Made by a program: the position numbers and the translations under genes
Origin: Plantago major
Taxonomy: Eukaryota > Streptophyta > Magnoliopsida > Lamiales > Plantaginaceae
DNA: 64,000 nucleotides
NCBI GenBank assembly: GCA_026545765.1
Contig: CM048841.1
Coordinates: forward strand, 97,793,352-97,857,351
Direction: 5' to 3'
The notes under the pieces: model-generated
Told to the model about the DNA's origin: nothing
Database searches by the model: none
The model's input: the letters and a program-made list of their open reading frames with translations, nothing else
Shown: positions 1-9,959 of the stretch, piece after piece
Layout of the letters: the number at the start of each line of letters is the position of its first letter
Position numbering within the stretch: the stretch's first letter is position 1

Positions 1-428
1 CATAATCAATACCAGGTCTTTGGGTAAAACCTTGTGCGACAAGCCTTGCTTTGTATCTTACAATCTCATTTTTATCATTCCTCTTTCGCACAAAAACCCA
101 TTTGTTTCCCACTGGTTTTACATCCTTTGGTGCTTGGATTATATGTCCAAACACCTTTCGTTTCGCAAGAGATTCCAACTCTGTGTTTATTGCCTCCTTC
201 CACTTAGGCCAGTCCTTTCTTTGCTTAGACTCATCAAATGAGGTAGGCTCTGAATCTTCATGATTCTTATTTTCTCTCATGATATCAAGTGCTATGTTAT
301 AAGCAAATATATCGTCGACGTTTATTTCATTTCAGTTCCATCTTTTTCCAGACAATATATAATTAACCGATATTTCTTCGTTCTCAGGCGCCTGAGGTTC
401 TTCTTGAACTTGAACCTTGTTTATTATG
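1..428 (-). pseudogene. pol: Copia reverse transcriptase, N-terminal fragment
   Basis: Translating the minus strand of about 320-1 gives WPKWKEAINTELESLAKR, KPVGNKWVFVRKRN and ARLVAQGFTQRPGIDY, the universal start of copia RT. The catalytic YVDD region is beyond the window. The linker before it is disrupted by a frame change around 320-430. Confidence 0.9.
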
Positions 429-1499
429 TCAATGTGCTTTTGCATCCTCTTTTGGGCAATTTTCTGTGATTGCTCCTTTTCTTTTCCGAGGATTTTTATC
501 TTTGGAACTAAAAGGTCTTCCACGCTTCTGGCGTGGGTTAGCCTCATTCTCAGTGGAAGATTGTCCTCTAGGAATATCAATTCTTACTGGAGCATTTGCA
601 GCTGGAATAAGGGATTTCGTTACCCTTTTAATATCAGTAAATGCATCTGGCAATTGATTTGCAATAACTTGCAAATGAATTATGTTTTGAACTTGTTGTT
701 CACATTGCTTTGTTCTTGGATCCAAACTTCTCAATGACATATCTTTCCATGAGATATCCTTTTCCAACTTCTTTCTTTCTTCCCCTAATGTTGGGAAATT
801 TCTTTCATCAGAATGACAGTCGGCAAATCTGGCCGTAAATTGATCTCCAGTCAATGGTTCCAAATATCTTATAATACTTGGAGAATCGTACCCAACATAT
901 ATCCTCAATCTCCTTTGGGGTCCCATTTTTGTGCGTTGTGGCGGTGAAATAGGCACATATACCGCACATCCAAATGTTCTTAGATGGGCGATATTTGGTT
1001 CCTGACCTCGAACCATTTGATATGGAGATGTTTGATTATAACCTGATGGCCTGATGCGTATAAACGATGTTGCATGTAATATTGCATGCCCCCATGCCGA
1101 TGTTGGCAACTTTGATTTTATTAACAATGGTCTTGCAATCAATTGCAGACGTTTTATCAAAGATTCGGCGAGGCCATTTTGTGTGTGAACATGCGCAACT
1201 GAATGTTCAACATTGATAACAATTGACATGCAATAATCATTAAAGGCTTGTGACATAAATTCACTAGCATTATCAAGACGAATGTTCTTGATTGTATAAT
1301 CAGGGAATTGTGCTCGCAGTCTTATTATTTGTCCCAATAATTTTGCAAATGCCATATTGCAAGTCGACAATAAACATACATGAGACCATTTAGTCGATGC
1401 ATCGATTAGGACCATAAAGTATCTAAAGGTCCACATATGGTGGATGTATTGGCCCGCATATATCCCCCTGAATTCTTTCCAAGAATACGGGATTTTCAA
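429..1499 (-). pseudogene. pol: Copia integrase core and linker
   Basis: The encoded protein shows the integrase DDE core: YFMVLIDASTKWSHV, IRLDNASEF, and QNGLAESLIKRLQ with the catalytic Glu. These are the three acidic blocks of copia integrases. Downstream are GHAILHA and the GYDSPSIIRYLEP block typical of copia, then a basic linker (RQKRGRPFSSKDK). Integrase would insert cDNA into the genome. The core motifs look intact, but the reading frame is not continuous with protease or RT. Confidence 0.92.
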
Positions 1500-2118
1500 A
1501 TTTAACTTTGCTTGGTGATGGCCTTGTAATCAATTTCCTTTGAGAACAAGGCGTGCATACTAATTCATGGGTTTGTAATATTTTCCTTGTTTTCAAAGGA
1601 TGTCCGCATGAATTCTCAATAATTTTACGCATCATTGTTGTACCGGGATGTCTCAACCGGTCATGCCAAACATTGAATTCAGTAGTAACCCCTTGGTTTA
1701 CTAAGGCATGTACTTCCGCCTTTCGTATCATTGTATCATATAGTCCGGAAGGTAATACTGGTAATTTTTCCAATATGTTTTTCTTACCCGATTGGGAAGT
1801 TGTAACATAAAAGTACTCTCTTCCCTTCTCATTCATTGTCTCAATGGGAAATCCGTTTGATCGAATATCTTTAACACTCAATAAATTTCTTTGAGACTTA
1901 GAGGAATATAATGCCATTTCAATTTTTAACTTTGTTCCTTTCGGCAACAAAATATTGGCTTTCCCATAGCCTTCAATTATCTTTGATTTTCCGGAGATTG
2001 TATACACATCTGCTTCTCTTAATACCAGGTTCGAGAAATATTTTGCATTATTCAATATGGTGTGAGTGGTAACACTATCTGTCAGGCATGTCTCTCCTTT
2101 AATGCTTGTGATTGTCAT
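1423..2118 (-). pseudogene. pol: Copia protease and GAG-pre-integrase region
   Basis: The aspartic protease motif appears as CLTDSVTTHTIL near residues 11-22, corresponding to the D-S/T-G-A type triad of plant copia proteases. The integrase zinc-binding part follows as VWHDRLRHPG ... CTPCSQRK (HHCC). Normally the protease matures Gag-Pol. The frame overlaps the following integrase frame by about 75 bp in a different register, so a frameshift lies near 1430-1500. Between gag and this block lie about 200 bp with stops in this frame. Confidence 0.87.
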
Positions 2119-2399
2119 TTCAAATTTGTTGTTTTTCTATATGCAAGAGAAAACATAAGTAAGATTATACATAAAAACTTGATATATTCAAAAATACAAT
2201 ATATTGCTTACAGAAAAGCAATACATTATCTTACATTGATAAGCACAAAAGTAAAGAAAATACATCAAACAAGTATTTTATAAATCAACCACGCAACCAT
2301 AATAAAGTAGATGCATCACACCATGCAAATATTAATCGATCAATGCATGTTCGATTTCATGTGTTCTTTCTGCAATCAGAAACTCAGTTCTGTCAACGA

Positions 2400-3022
2400 A
2401 CTCATCATCTATTTCGACAATATTTGTCTCCACATTGGCCTTTCATTTGAGGGATGCTTTGTACCTGTCAACCCTTTGTTGTGAGCTGTGACACACCTTC
2501 GCAAAATGCCCAGCGTCTTCACAACGGTAACAAATGCTGCTCTCGTTATTACCGGGCTCATATTTATAAGCATTTCTGGAATTATTTTGACCACGATAGT
2601 TGTTTTGGTTGTTACCACGGTAACGTTTCATTCCACGACCACGTGTTTGGCCAAAATTTCCACGACCTCGACCACGACCATTTCCTCCACGCCCACGACA
2701 TCCACGCCAGTTACTATGACCACCACGTTTATTTCCACGGCTTTCGTTATGACCATTATTTGGTACATAACTATTATATGAAGCCGGATTTATATCATGC
2801 GGGGTATTAGAGTTGGTATTATTTATTTATGGGCGTGGGGCGGAGCCTGTTGGGCACATCTGGTGGCTTTTTAGGAGCAGCTCACTGTTCTTTTCAGCTA
2901 CCAACAAGTGGGTGAGCAATTGTGAGTATTTCGTAAACCCTTGGTTACGATAACTCTGCATGAATATCATGTTTGCTGGGGGCATTGTTTGATATATCTT
3001 TTCGAGCATATCATATTCAGAC
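2400..3022 (-). pseudogene. gag: Copia gag, C-terminal part with CCHC zinc knuckle
   Basis: Downstream of the LTR insertion the same frame gives a block starting DMLEKIYQTMPPANM, then a Gly/Arg-rich RNA-binding tract and a zinc knuckle CYRCEDAGHFAKVC (CX2CX4HX4C, near 2500-2540). Two in-frame stops interrupt it: TAA near 2827 and TGA near 2443, the latter just before the usual Gag-Pol junction tail. All of this is typical of copia Gag, but no full-length product is possible. Confidence 0.85.
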
Positions 3023-3419
3023 TGTTACGCCCCAAAACCAAAATACTTTGGCGTGACCGGCCGTCTATCGTGAGATGGACTCACGCCAAGACGAAGCCTC
3101 AATTTTAATTACAAAACAATTTTAAAGGTAATTCAGAGCGTCTAAAACATAAATACAATTCTAGAAATCACAGCTTAAGCTACAAAACCTTCACTTGACA
3201 CCACTAGCAGCTCTAACCCGACTTGCCTCTACTAGCAACCTCCACGAGACCAGAACCACTCAGACCACTGGAAAAAATAAGTGTAAGGGTTTCGAAAATA
3301 TATAATAGTACTGTATATGGGCTCGGGCTAAGAATATAAGGATTAGTTTTAAAAATAAAAGGAAGGCTAGGCCCGATCCACTATAAAATCAAATTAAATT
3401 AAAAGTACGGGATCTTACA
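3023..3419 (-). mobile_element. Solo LTR inserted in copia gag
   Basis: The 397-bp block starts TGTTACGCCCC and ends GATCTTACA on the plus strand. On the minus strand it reads TGTAAGATCCCG ... GGGGCGTAACA, the termini of many plant Ty3/gypsy LTRs. It is flanked by perfect 5-bp direct repeats CAGAC (3018-3022 and 3420-3424), and gag homology resumes on both sides. No internal domain is present, so this is a solo LTR left by LTR-LTR recombination, or a very short TRIM-like element. Confidence 0.88.
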
Positions 3420-3822
3420 CAGACACTTTCTCCCCACACAATAAAAGGCGAGATGTGATATTGTACATTGATGAGTTGTACTCATTTACACTTTTGAAAT
3501 CTTGCAATCTCAAGTTTAGCCATTCAAACCTGGCTGCTGGAAGTGTTACAGCCTTCTGATGGTCATACCTTTCCTTCAAATTTGTCCACAATACAAGTCG
3601 ATCTTTTACTGTAAGGTATTCCGATTTCAGACCATCATGGATATGATGCCTCAAAAATATCATGGCTTTTGCCTTATCCTGCTCGGTTATTGCATTATTC
3701 TCCTTGATAGCATCACCGAGTCCCATGCTATTTAAGTGGAGCTCGGCATCAAGCAGCCAGCTTAAATAGTTTTCTCCAGATATATCCAATGCATCAAAAT
3801 GCAATTTCGTGATGTTCGACAT
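3420..3822 (-). pseudogene. gag: Copia gag, N-terminal part
   Basis: The segment encodes about 134 residues beginning MSNITKLHFDALDISGENY, the N-terminal signature of plant copia Gag (the DUF4219/UBN2 region). Later landmarks are a WTNLKERY block and a stretch ending LLCGEK. Gag forms the virus-like particle that packages element RNA. The frame runs into the inserted solo LTR at 3419 and resumes at 3022 in the same frame, because LTR plus target duplication is 402 bp, a multiple of three. The ATG at 3822 is chosen because family proteins start at this Met. Confidence 0.88.
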
Positions 3823-3885
3823 GTTGAAAATCTATAAATGCAAACATGTTAGAAAATATAAAAACATAAGATGAAATAAAATTGA

Positions 3886-3955
3886 ACTTCGCCCAATGGC
3901 TCAGATGTATAATGACCATTAGATTGTGCAGGGTTCGATACCTGTCGGGGACCAT
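3886..3955 (+). repeat. tRNA-like (SINE-head-like) sequence
   Basis: The segment contains TGGCTCAGATG, resembling a pol III A box, and about 40 nt later GGTTCGATACC, a perfect match to the B-box consensus GGTTCGANNCC. It does not fold into a full tRNA by eye. A tRNA-derived SINE head is the likeliest reading; chance similarity is possible. Confidence 0.4.
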
Positions 3956-4128
3956 TTTATTAAGTCATAAATTTAACACGTATTTTAGTAAGTCATGAAA
4001 TTACCATTATGTCCTTCGTCACTGTTCCAACGGTAATAAAACAGTCACTCTTCCAAAATTTACTCTATAAATAATCCAACATTTCTTCATAAAACTTACA
4101 CCATTCTCATCTTAATCCTTTTCACAAT

Positions 4129-4305
4129 ATGTCTAATCTCTTTTTCTACATCATTTCCGTTTGTGTTGCTTTCGTTGTTATTTTACCGTTCGTTGTGGAA
4201 ATGCCCGATTGGTCCATATATCATCCTATATACATAGTGTTGTGCTTTTATATGATCACGTTGTATGTTTGTGCCCTCATCATTCATATTAATGCTCAAG
4301 TGTAA
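4129..4305 (+). CDS. Small ORF, predicted two-helix membrane microprotein (58 aa)
   Basis: An uninterrupted 58-codon ORF begins MSNLFFYIISVCVAFVVILP and ends with TAA at 4303-4305. Two hydrophobic stretches (about residues 4-23 and 33-54) flank a short polar turn containing EMPDWS, so it would be a small hairpin membrane protein. Gene-like signals surround it: CTATAAATAATCC at about 4069-4081, roughly 50 bp before the ATG, and AATAAA near 4326. It lies antisense within the leader of the copia element, so it was probably carried in with the tRNA-like segment. I recognise no family. It may be a chance ORF. Confidence 0.35.
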   Translation: MSNLFFYIISVCVAFVVILPFVVEMPDWSIYHPIYIVLCFYMITLYVCALIIHINAQV

Positions 4306-4625
4306 TAGTATTTTAGTTATGATATGAATAAAATTTTCAATTTAACTGTTGTGTCAATTATATAAAAAATTTTAGTTTTCATGTTTATCTTTAAATCAAA
4401 ACTTCATGAGAGTTTGTGTAATAACGTGTAATTACAAAGTAATCGGTGTAAATAGAATATACGCAAAATATTTTCTTCAGTAAGTTAACTAGTTATTAAC
4501 TATTAAATTTAGCAGCATGACAGATAATAAAATAGCTTAAATATTTTATTTAGTATACACTGACTGAAAAATAAATGTACCTTCACTTAGAGTTTTCTTC
4601 CTGTTAGAATTGATTTATAGCAGCT

Positions 4626-4638
4626 CGTGCTGATAACG
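4626..4638 (-). other. Copia primer-binding region
   Basis: Immediately inside the LTR end the minus strand reads CGTTATCAGCACG, a sequence commonly found at this position in plant copia elements and probably the tRNA primer-binding site. The assignment rests on position and recall of the motif, not on an alignment to a tRNA. Confidence 0.5.
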
Positions 4639-4883
4639 TGTAAAGAAAGAAAATTATAGAGACTGAGTAATGCTTTTTGAGATGCATTTTATTCAGCATA
4701 CTCTTGCCTATTTATAGGCAGATTGTTCCGACAACAATCGTTCATCATTCTCAATTTTCAACACAATTTTCAACTCATATACTATGCACGTACTATTTGT
4801 GTACTATGCATTCATATTCCGTACTATGCATCATATTCATGATAGTGACATTTACCTTTTACTTTTACATAATTTAAATAACA
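4639..4883 (-). repeat. 5' LTR of the minus-strand copia element
   Basis: On the minus strand the LTR would begin TGTTATTTAAATTATG and end TTTCTTTACA, the usual TG...CA termini. It holds a TATA element and an AATAAA signal in the expected order and sits directly outside the primer-binding region. Without the 3' LTR the outer boundary cannot be confirmed; several nearby ACA triplets (4883-4893) would serve equally well. Confidence 0.6.
4688..4716 (-). promoter_or_regulatory. LTR TATA box and polyadenylation signal
   Basis: On the minus strand TATAAATAG (4716-4708) is followed about 20 nt later by AATAAA (4693-4688). This compact U3/R layout is typical of small copia LTRs. Transcription would run toward gag. 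Confidence 0.55.
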
Positions 4884-5028
4884 AATAACAATAACAACAT
4901 AAACAAACCATAAGAATAGTTGGTAAAACGCAAGCATAGCAAATTCGTATAAACCTACTTAAAGCACAAGTCAAATCACTCAATTTCCAGTATTAGTTAT
5001 AGGCTTACAGCACCACACACACGTCTAA

Positions 5029-5476
5029 GCCGAGCTGCCAATGCAGCTCGTCAGTGTCTGACGCGCCACCCCTTAGTGACGGGGGACAATTGGTGGCAGC
5101 AGCCCCAATCGGCTGATGCCACTTGCCCCTTTATTTCTTTTAAACTTTTTTTTTACATTGTCCAATTTCAAACGCGAATAACTCAAAAAATAAAAATGCA
5201 AAAAATAAATAAAAATCACTAATGACTTTGTATTTTCGAGATCTACAAATAGAGACCACTCTTGACTATGTTTGGATCATCCCATCTCAAACTTATTTTT
5301 CTCTCTTAATTAAACTTAAAATTGTAAAATGACTTCTAAAATACAATTTTATTAATTTCAACTTCTAAATACTCTCATAACGGCACGATGACGCGTCACC
5401 AATGCAGCAAAATCTCGTCACGGATCCCGTCACCAACCAGTGACGCGTCATGGAGCCGTCACCATTGTACGTAGTC
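5029..5476 (+). mobile_element. MITE-like internal deletion derivative of the Harbinger family
   Basis: The 448-bp element is flanked by TAA on both sides (5026-5028, 5477-5479). Its left half matches the 5' noncoding part of the large Harbinger copies (AAAAATGCAAAAAATAAATA, then TTGGATCATCCCATCTC). Its right half matches their 3' noncoding end (CAATGCAGCAAAATCTCGTC, then GTGACGCGTCA). All coding sequence between is missing. It is therefore a non-autonomous relative that could have been moved by the family's transposase. Confidence 0.85.
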
Positions 5477-5824
5477 TAACACTACTTAGACGGCCTGCAT
5501 TGCATGCCGTCAGTGTGAACTGACGTGCCGATGGCGTCATTACATTATAAGTGAATACCGGGTCACGCCACTTGTCCTCTTCTTACTGGCCTATTTTTTT
5601 TTAATTTTCAAATTCCTTTTTAGCTTGAAACGGCTATAGCTTTCAAAATAAAATGCAACAAATAAATAAAAATCACCAACGGCTTTATTTTTCCGAGATC
5701 TATAAAATGAAACCAGTTTTGACTATGTTTGGATCATCCCATCTCCAACTCCTCTTTCTCTCTTAATTAAACTTAAACACTCTCTTCACTCCAAAAACCA
5801 TCTCCATTTCAATTTTCCGGCGAC

Positions 5825-6650
5825 ATGGACGGAAACTTGGTTACTCCGGAAACTCTGAGGTGGATGCAAGAAAACACACCCGAAGCCTACGAAGCGTGCA
5901 TGCAAAAGCTCAACAAAATCACCTCTCAACAACCCCAACCGAGCTTCGTTCGCCCTTTGTTTGAAAGCTCCTACCAAGACCCCTACACTCAAAATTACCA
6001 TTCTCCAATCTCCCCAACACCAATATTTTCGCAAGCACCGAAAGTTGTTCCTGAAACGCAGCCTGAAATTCAACCGAACCGGATGCGTGGTAAAGGGAAA
6101 GCCAAAGACACGGAAGGAGGGGACGGCCAATAAAGGGGAAGGACGGGGCTCACTCTACAGCACGAATGAGGACTTAGTTCTCATCTCTTGTTACATGGCT
6201 GTTAGCGCAAATCCGATCATTGGCACAAATCAGAGGTACGCAAGTTTGTTCAAGAAAGTCGAGGAGAAGTTCGAGGATGTGCGGAGGGATGGGAAGATGT
6301 CCAGTATGGAGAGAAAGCAGAGTCATGATTCACTTCGTCTCAGATTTAAGCGGATGAGAGATGACATTAATTGGTGGTTGATTTGTGTGGATCGTGCTAC
6401 TAGGGTTGTCGGCGATCGGAGTGGCTACAATGAAGCCAATGTAACTGAAACAGCCCAGGAATTCTACAAAGAGAAGTCAGGTTGTAACGTCGGATTCATC
6501 TTGTTCAAGAAGTGGGATGCCATGAAACAGTACCCAGAGTGGGAAACGAGGATGAACTTGGAGGAAAAATACAAGAAGGCCGCAACAACTCCGAAGGTTG
6601 AGGTTCCAGGTGATGATGATCAACCAATGGAATTGTTTCCGTCCGAGTAA
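5825..6650 (+). pseudogene. Harbinger ORF1 (Myb/SANT-like DNA-binding protein), copy A, frameshifted
   Basis: The product starts MDGNLVTPETLRWMQENTPE and carries the Myb-like block STNEDLVLISCYMAVS followed by RYASLFKKVEEKF and RLRFKRMRDDINWW, as in plant Harbinger ORF1 proteins. In this family ORF1 binds DNA and partners the transposase for nuclear import and excision. Compared with copy B, an extra G in the run near 6116-6121 shifts the frame after about 100 codons. A 338-bp deletion with GGAA microhomology removes the Ser-rich and coiled C-terminus and fuses the tail to FPSE-stop. Confidence 0.88.
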
Positions 6651-7088
6651 TGGCTGAAGTTAGGAGCTTGTTTTAGTTTGCTTGTTTGTTTTTTACTTCC
6701 CGAAGTGTGGCTTGTTTGTGTTTTACTCTTCCAAGTGCTTGTTGTAATAAAATCAGTGTGCTTTGAATTTGAATTTGAATTTGAATTATTTGAATTACGG
6801 AAAGTAAGTCTTGTGATTTATCCTTACTTTGTCAGGCATCTTATCTTTGCTTTGTCAGGCATCATGTCTTCAATTTCTCAGACATCTTATCTTCAATTAA
6901 TGAGGCATCCAATGCATTGTGACTCAGCTATGACTAAGAAATGAGTAACACATCTTCCACAACTTGTCTATATAATGGAACCATATAACACATTTTCAGA
7001 CACAACAAACTACTTGCATTCATCACTTCTTCCATTATCTTAACTAAATATAAAACACTCAATCTACTTCAATTTTCCAAAGATAATC

Positions 7089-8372
7089 ATGTCCAATTCA
7101 TCATCTGATGATGAAAGCTTGCTTGGTTCTTCTACATCCAATCCTTTCGCACAAATCCAAAGCATGATATATAATACAAGACGTACCAAATATGATCTAA
7201 CAATTCCAACAACAGGAACAATCGGACGAGCCACAACGGCCTAAGAAGAAGCGTGCTTACATTAACAAAAGTCGAGAAGAGCATGGCAAACAATTGGAGG
7301 AAGACTACTTCGGGGTTAACCCACCATATGCAGATAAATTTCGACGGAGATTCAGAATGGAGAGGTCGTTGTTCGAACGGGTGATTGCTGGTGTGGTGCG
7401 TCAAGATGATTACTTTGTGTGCAAGCCAGATGCTCTTGGCCGACCGGGGTTAACCACACTACAAAAATGTACCGCAGCCATTCGCATGCTAGCTTATGGG
7501 GCTTCTGCTGACTCGGTTGACGAGTACTGCCGACTTGGTGAAAGCACGGCTCTCGAGTGTCTTTCGCATTTTTTTCACGCTGTGGTGGTTGAGTTTGGTC
7601 CAACATACATGCAGAGGGCCAATGAAGCCGTTGTTCGAAGGATTCTGGCAATCAACGCTACAAGAGGATTTGTGGGCATGCTTGAGAGTATTGACTGTAT
7701 GCACTGGACATGGAAGAACTGTCCCAAGGCGTGGCACAGTCAATTTCAAGGTAGAAGCAAAAAGCCTACCCTTGTTTTAGAAGTAGTAGCATCCCAAGAT
7801 ACTTGGATATGACATTCATTCTTCGGGATTTCCGGAAAATACAATGACTTGTCGATCGTGCAACGTTCACCGGTGTTCGACGATCTCCTGAACGGCACGG
7901 CACCTCAGGTCAACTTTGAGGTCAATCCATTAGTACAACATGCCTTACTACCTAACCGATGGCATCTACCTAGCTTCGGCTACATTTGTTCTTGCCATCC
8001 CGAATCCAGTAACGCACAAAGAAGCCAAGTTCTTTGAGCATCAGGAGTCTTGCCGGAAAGATGTGGAAGCAAGCACGATTTACAATTATACGAAATCCTG
8101 CCCTTGCACACAACAGGGCCACACTAAAAAAGATTAGGGATTGCTGCATCACACTCCACAACATGATAGTTGAGGATGAGCGCCACAAATACCTAAACTA
8201 TGACAACGAAATTGAAGAGTTCGAACAAGATACCCGTGAGAATGTACCCCATGTGATTGACGGAGTTAGTATCCGACGAGCGCAATCTACAATAAATTCT
8301 ATCCCAGAATATATGAACTTTTCACGGCAAATGCACAATAGGTGCACGCATGAAGAACTCCAAGCAGACTAG
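7089..8372 (+). pseudogene. Harbinger transposase ORF2 (DDE, ALP1-like), copy A, decayed
   Basis: The start MSNSSSDDESLLGSS is shared with copy B. DDE blocks seen are SIDCMHWTWKNCP (first Asp) and SGKYNDLSIVQRSPVF (second Asp). The third block, expected as DVERAFGVLQ, is destroyed by a 17-bp deletion after DVE. Other lesions are a frameshift in the N-terminal region, a TGG-to-TGA stop at 7810-7812 after SQDTWI, and a shift near 7950. It retains the NGTAPQVNFEVN stretch that copy B has lost. No functional product is expected. Confidence 0.9.
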
Positions 8373-8734
8373 ATTAAACATATTTGGAGGATGCGTTAAC
8401 TGTGGAACTTGCCCAATCGTGTCGTGTGTGTTTGTTAGTTTAATGCATTTGTGTGTTTGTTAGTTTGTTGCATTTCCATTTGGTTTTTAAATTCTCCGCG
8501 GTTTGTTGTAATATATTCTTGCTCAATAAATTATAAAACGAGTTTAAAAAATGCAATTTTACTAATTTCAACTTCTAAACACTCTTACAATATGTTAAAT
8601 ATGTAAAAAAAAAAAAAAAATCAAAATTCCGTGACGGCTCCGTGACGCGTCACCCAATGCAGCAAAATCTCGTCGCGAATCCCGTCACCAGCCAGTGACG
8701 CGTCACGGAGCCGTCACCAATGCGGGTAGTCTTA

Positions 8735-9440
8735 TCAGCAAATATCCAATACAAAATTCAGCCCGCCCCCTGGAAAGTGCCTCCAATACCCGAAATTATT
8801 CCACGGGATCCTCCAATAGAACATTCGAGTCCGTTCGTGAGGATCCCCTTGAGCCCACCCCCCTGGAAAGTGCCTCCAATACCCGAAATTATCCCCAGGA
8901 TCCTCCAAAAAAACATACCAATCCATTCGTGAGGATCCCTGAATCGAGCCTCCACTACCCGCCGAGCCCCCTTCAGTCGCTTGATTTTATGCGTAAGAAC
9001 TTGCTACCACCACCTTCACCAAAACCTTTAATATACGGGTTTGATACTAGCTCCCATTGGCTTCAAATTTTAGATGTCTTAAAGGCTCACCGCTCTTCTT
9101 CTCTACTTTTCATATGTAATGTACTTCATATGGTTTTGTATTCTTACATGGCCATGTATTATAAAATATATAATATGAATGATGTTTATTTTGCATATGC
9201 TAGTTTTATTTATACTTTTGGTATCCTGAGAAATAGCCTATATACAACTTATCAAAAAACAAACCTATGTTTTCAATAAATCATCGATGTTATTAATCAA
9301 AATGTTTATGTTATCAACATTGGTGTTTTATACATGGTTTTAACTACATACGTTTTGGTTAATACAATTTAGTTGTAGGATTAATTCGTAGTTAAATTTA
9401 AAGACGGGCGATAAAAAAACAAAGTCAAAATAGGTTTAGA
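8735..9440 (+). pseudogene. Remnant paralog of the small secreted-peptide gene at 20794
   Basis: Directly after the Harbinger A target site the sequence AATACAAAATTCAGCC matches AATACAAAATCCAGCC inside the peptide gene at 20880. From about 9110 the 3' untranslated part matches 21110-21250 (for example CATGTATTATAAAATATA and AATGATGTTTATTTTGCATA), and 9390-9425 matches 21415-21455. A Pro-rich block is repeated with a 93-bp period. One frame is open for about 190 codons and a second for 70, but neither has a signal peptide, and the 5' half is missing. It may be a partial gene or pseudogene. Confidence 0.55.
8764..8945 (+). repeat. Two tandem copies of a 93-bp Pro-rich coding-like unit
   Basis: CTGGAAAGTGCCTCCAATAC starts at 8770 and again at 8863. 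The units end in CGTTCGTGAGGATCCC and CATTCGTGAGGATCCC. The period is 31 codons, but a one-base loss late in the second unit breaks the frame. The repeated peptide in one frame contains PPWKVPPIPEIIPR. Confidence 0.8.
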
Positions 9441-9902
9441 TCAGCGTGTGACAGAGGGAAGAGTAGTATTGACTAATAGATTAGTTACTACAACTATTCC
9501 GCTCTCAATTCAATGCCTCTCACCATCCTTCTCTCATGGGGTGATTGGTAGAGAGTAAGTTGTGTGAAAATGGAAGTTGACTGGCCAAAACACAATGCTT
9601 GGTACTGTTTTTCGTGTTTGTGTTCTGTTTTTTTAAAGCCCTAAAATTTTGAAGGTTGAGTTTTAAAACACACCTATTGATGTGTTTTGAAACGCATCGA
9701 AAACAGTGGTATTTTGAAACACACCTATTAATGTTGATAACATAGCTGGTTTGATTAATAACATCGACTTCTTTTTACAACGTGTGTTCATCTTTAGATA
9801 AGTTACTTAGAGACCGTCACTTAAAAAGGTTGATTATACAAGTTATGTTAGAGAGGAAATCAAATAAAATAAAATGCATAAAATGGACTAGATAAATACT
9901 AA
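9441..9902. other. Noncoding sequence without recognisable feature
   Basis: AT-rich sequence with a short direct repeat (CACACCTATTGATG and CACACCTATTAATG near 9670 and 9720). I see no gene, RNA or element termini here. It is host sequence between the peptide-gene remnant and Harbinger copy B. Confidence 0.5.
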
Positions 9903-9930
9903 GACGAGTTGCACTGCAGCGCGTCAGCGC

Positions 9931-9959
9931 ACTCACCCGTCACATAGTGACGGGTGAGT
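9931..9959. other. Perfect 13-bp inverted repeat in the Harbinger B 5' end
   Basis: ACTCACCCGTCAC and GTGACGGGTGAGT are exact complements separated by ATA. This would form a strong hairpin just inside the left terminus. The related elements keep only parts of it. Confidence 0.85.

Larger units (their letters stand above)
1..4883 (-). mobile_element. Ty1/copia LTR retrotransposon, truncated by the window edge
   Basis: Read on the minus strand, the order is LTR (4883-4639), primer-binding region (about 4638), gag (3822 to about 2400), protease with GAG-pre-integrase (2118-1423), integrase (1499-429) and the start of reverse transcriptase (about 260-1). PR-IN-RT order is diagnostic of Ty1/copia. 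The 3' half of pol and the 3' LTR lie outside the window. The copy is dead: a solo LTR splits gag, gag has two in-frame stops, the PR and IN frames are shifted, and roughly 700 bp of foreign-looking sequence sits in the leader (3885 to about 4600). Confidence 0.93.
5489..8731 (+). mobile_element. PIF/Harbinger transposon, copy A (3243 bp)
   Basis: Termini GACGGCCTGCATTG (left) and, read inward from the right, GACTACCCGCATTGG form a short imperfect inverted repeat. TTA flanks both ends (5486-5488, 8732-8734), the PIF/Harbinger target preference. Inside are the two usual genes in the same direction: a Myb/SANT-like ORF1 and a DDE transposase ORF2. Both are broken here. Only 12 bp separates it from the deletion derivative at its left. 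Confidence 0.92.

Noticed and set aside
3886..3955. Functional tRNA gene
   Set aside because: B box is good but acceptor and anticodon stems cannot be formed; listed only as tRNA-like.
8695..9279. 194-codon plus-strand frame as a protein-coding gene
   Set aside because: It starts inside the Harbinger terminus, has no signal peptide or domain, and overlaps another open frame over a tandem repeat. Homology to the 3' untranslated part of the peptide gene covers its end.
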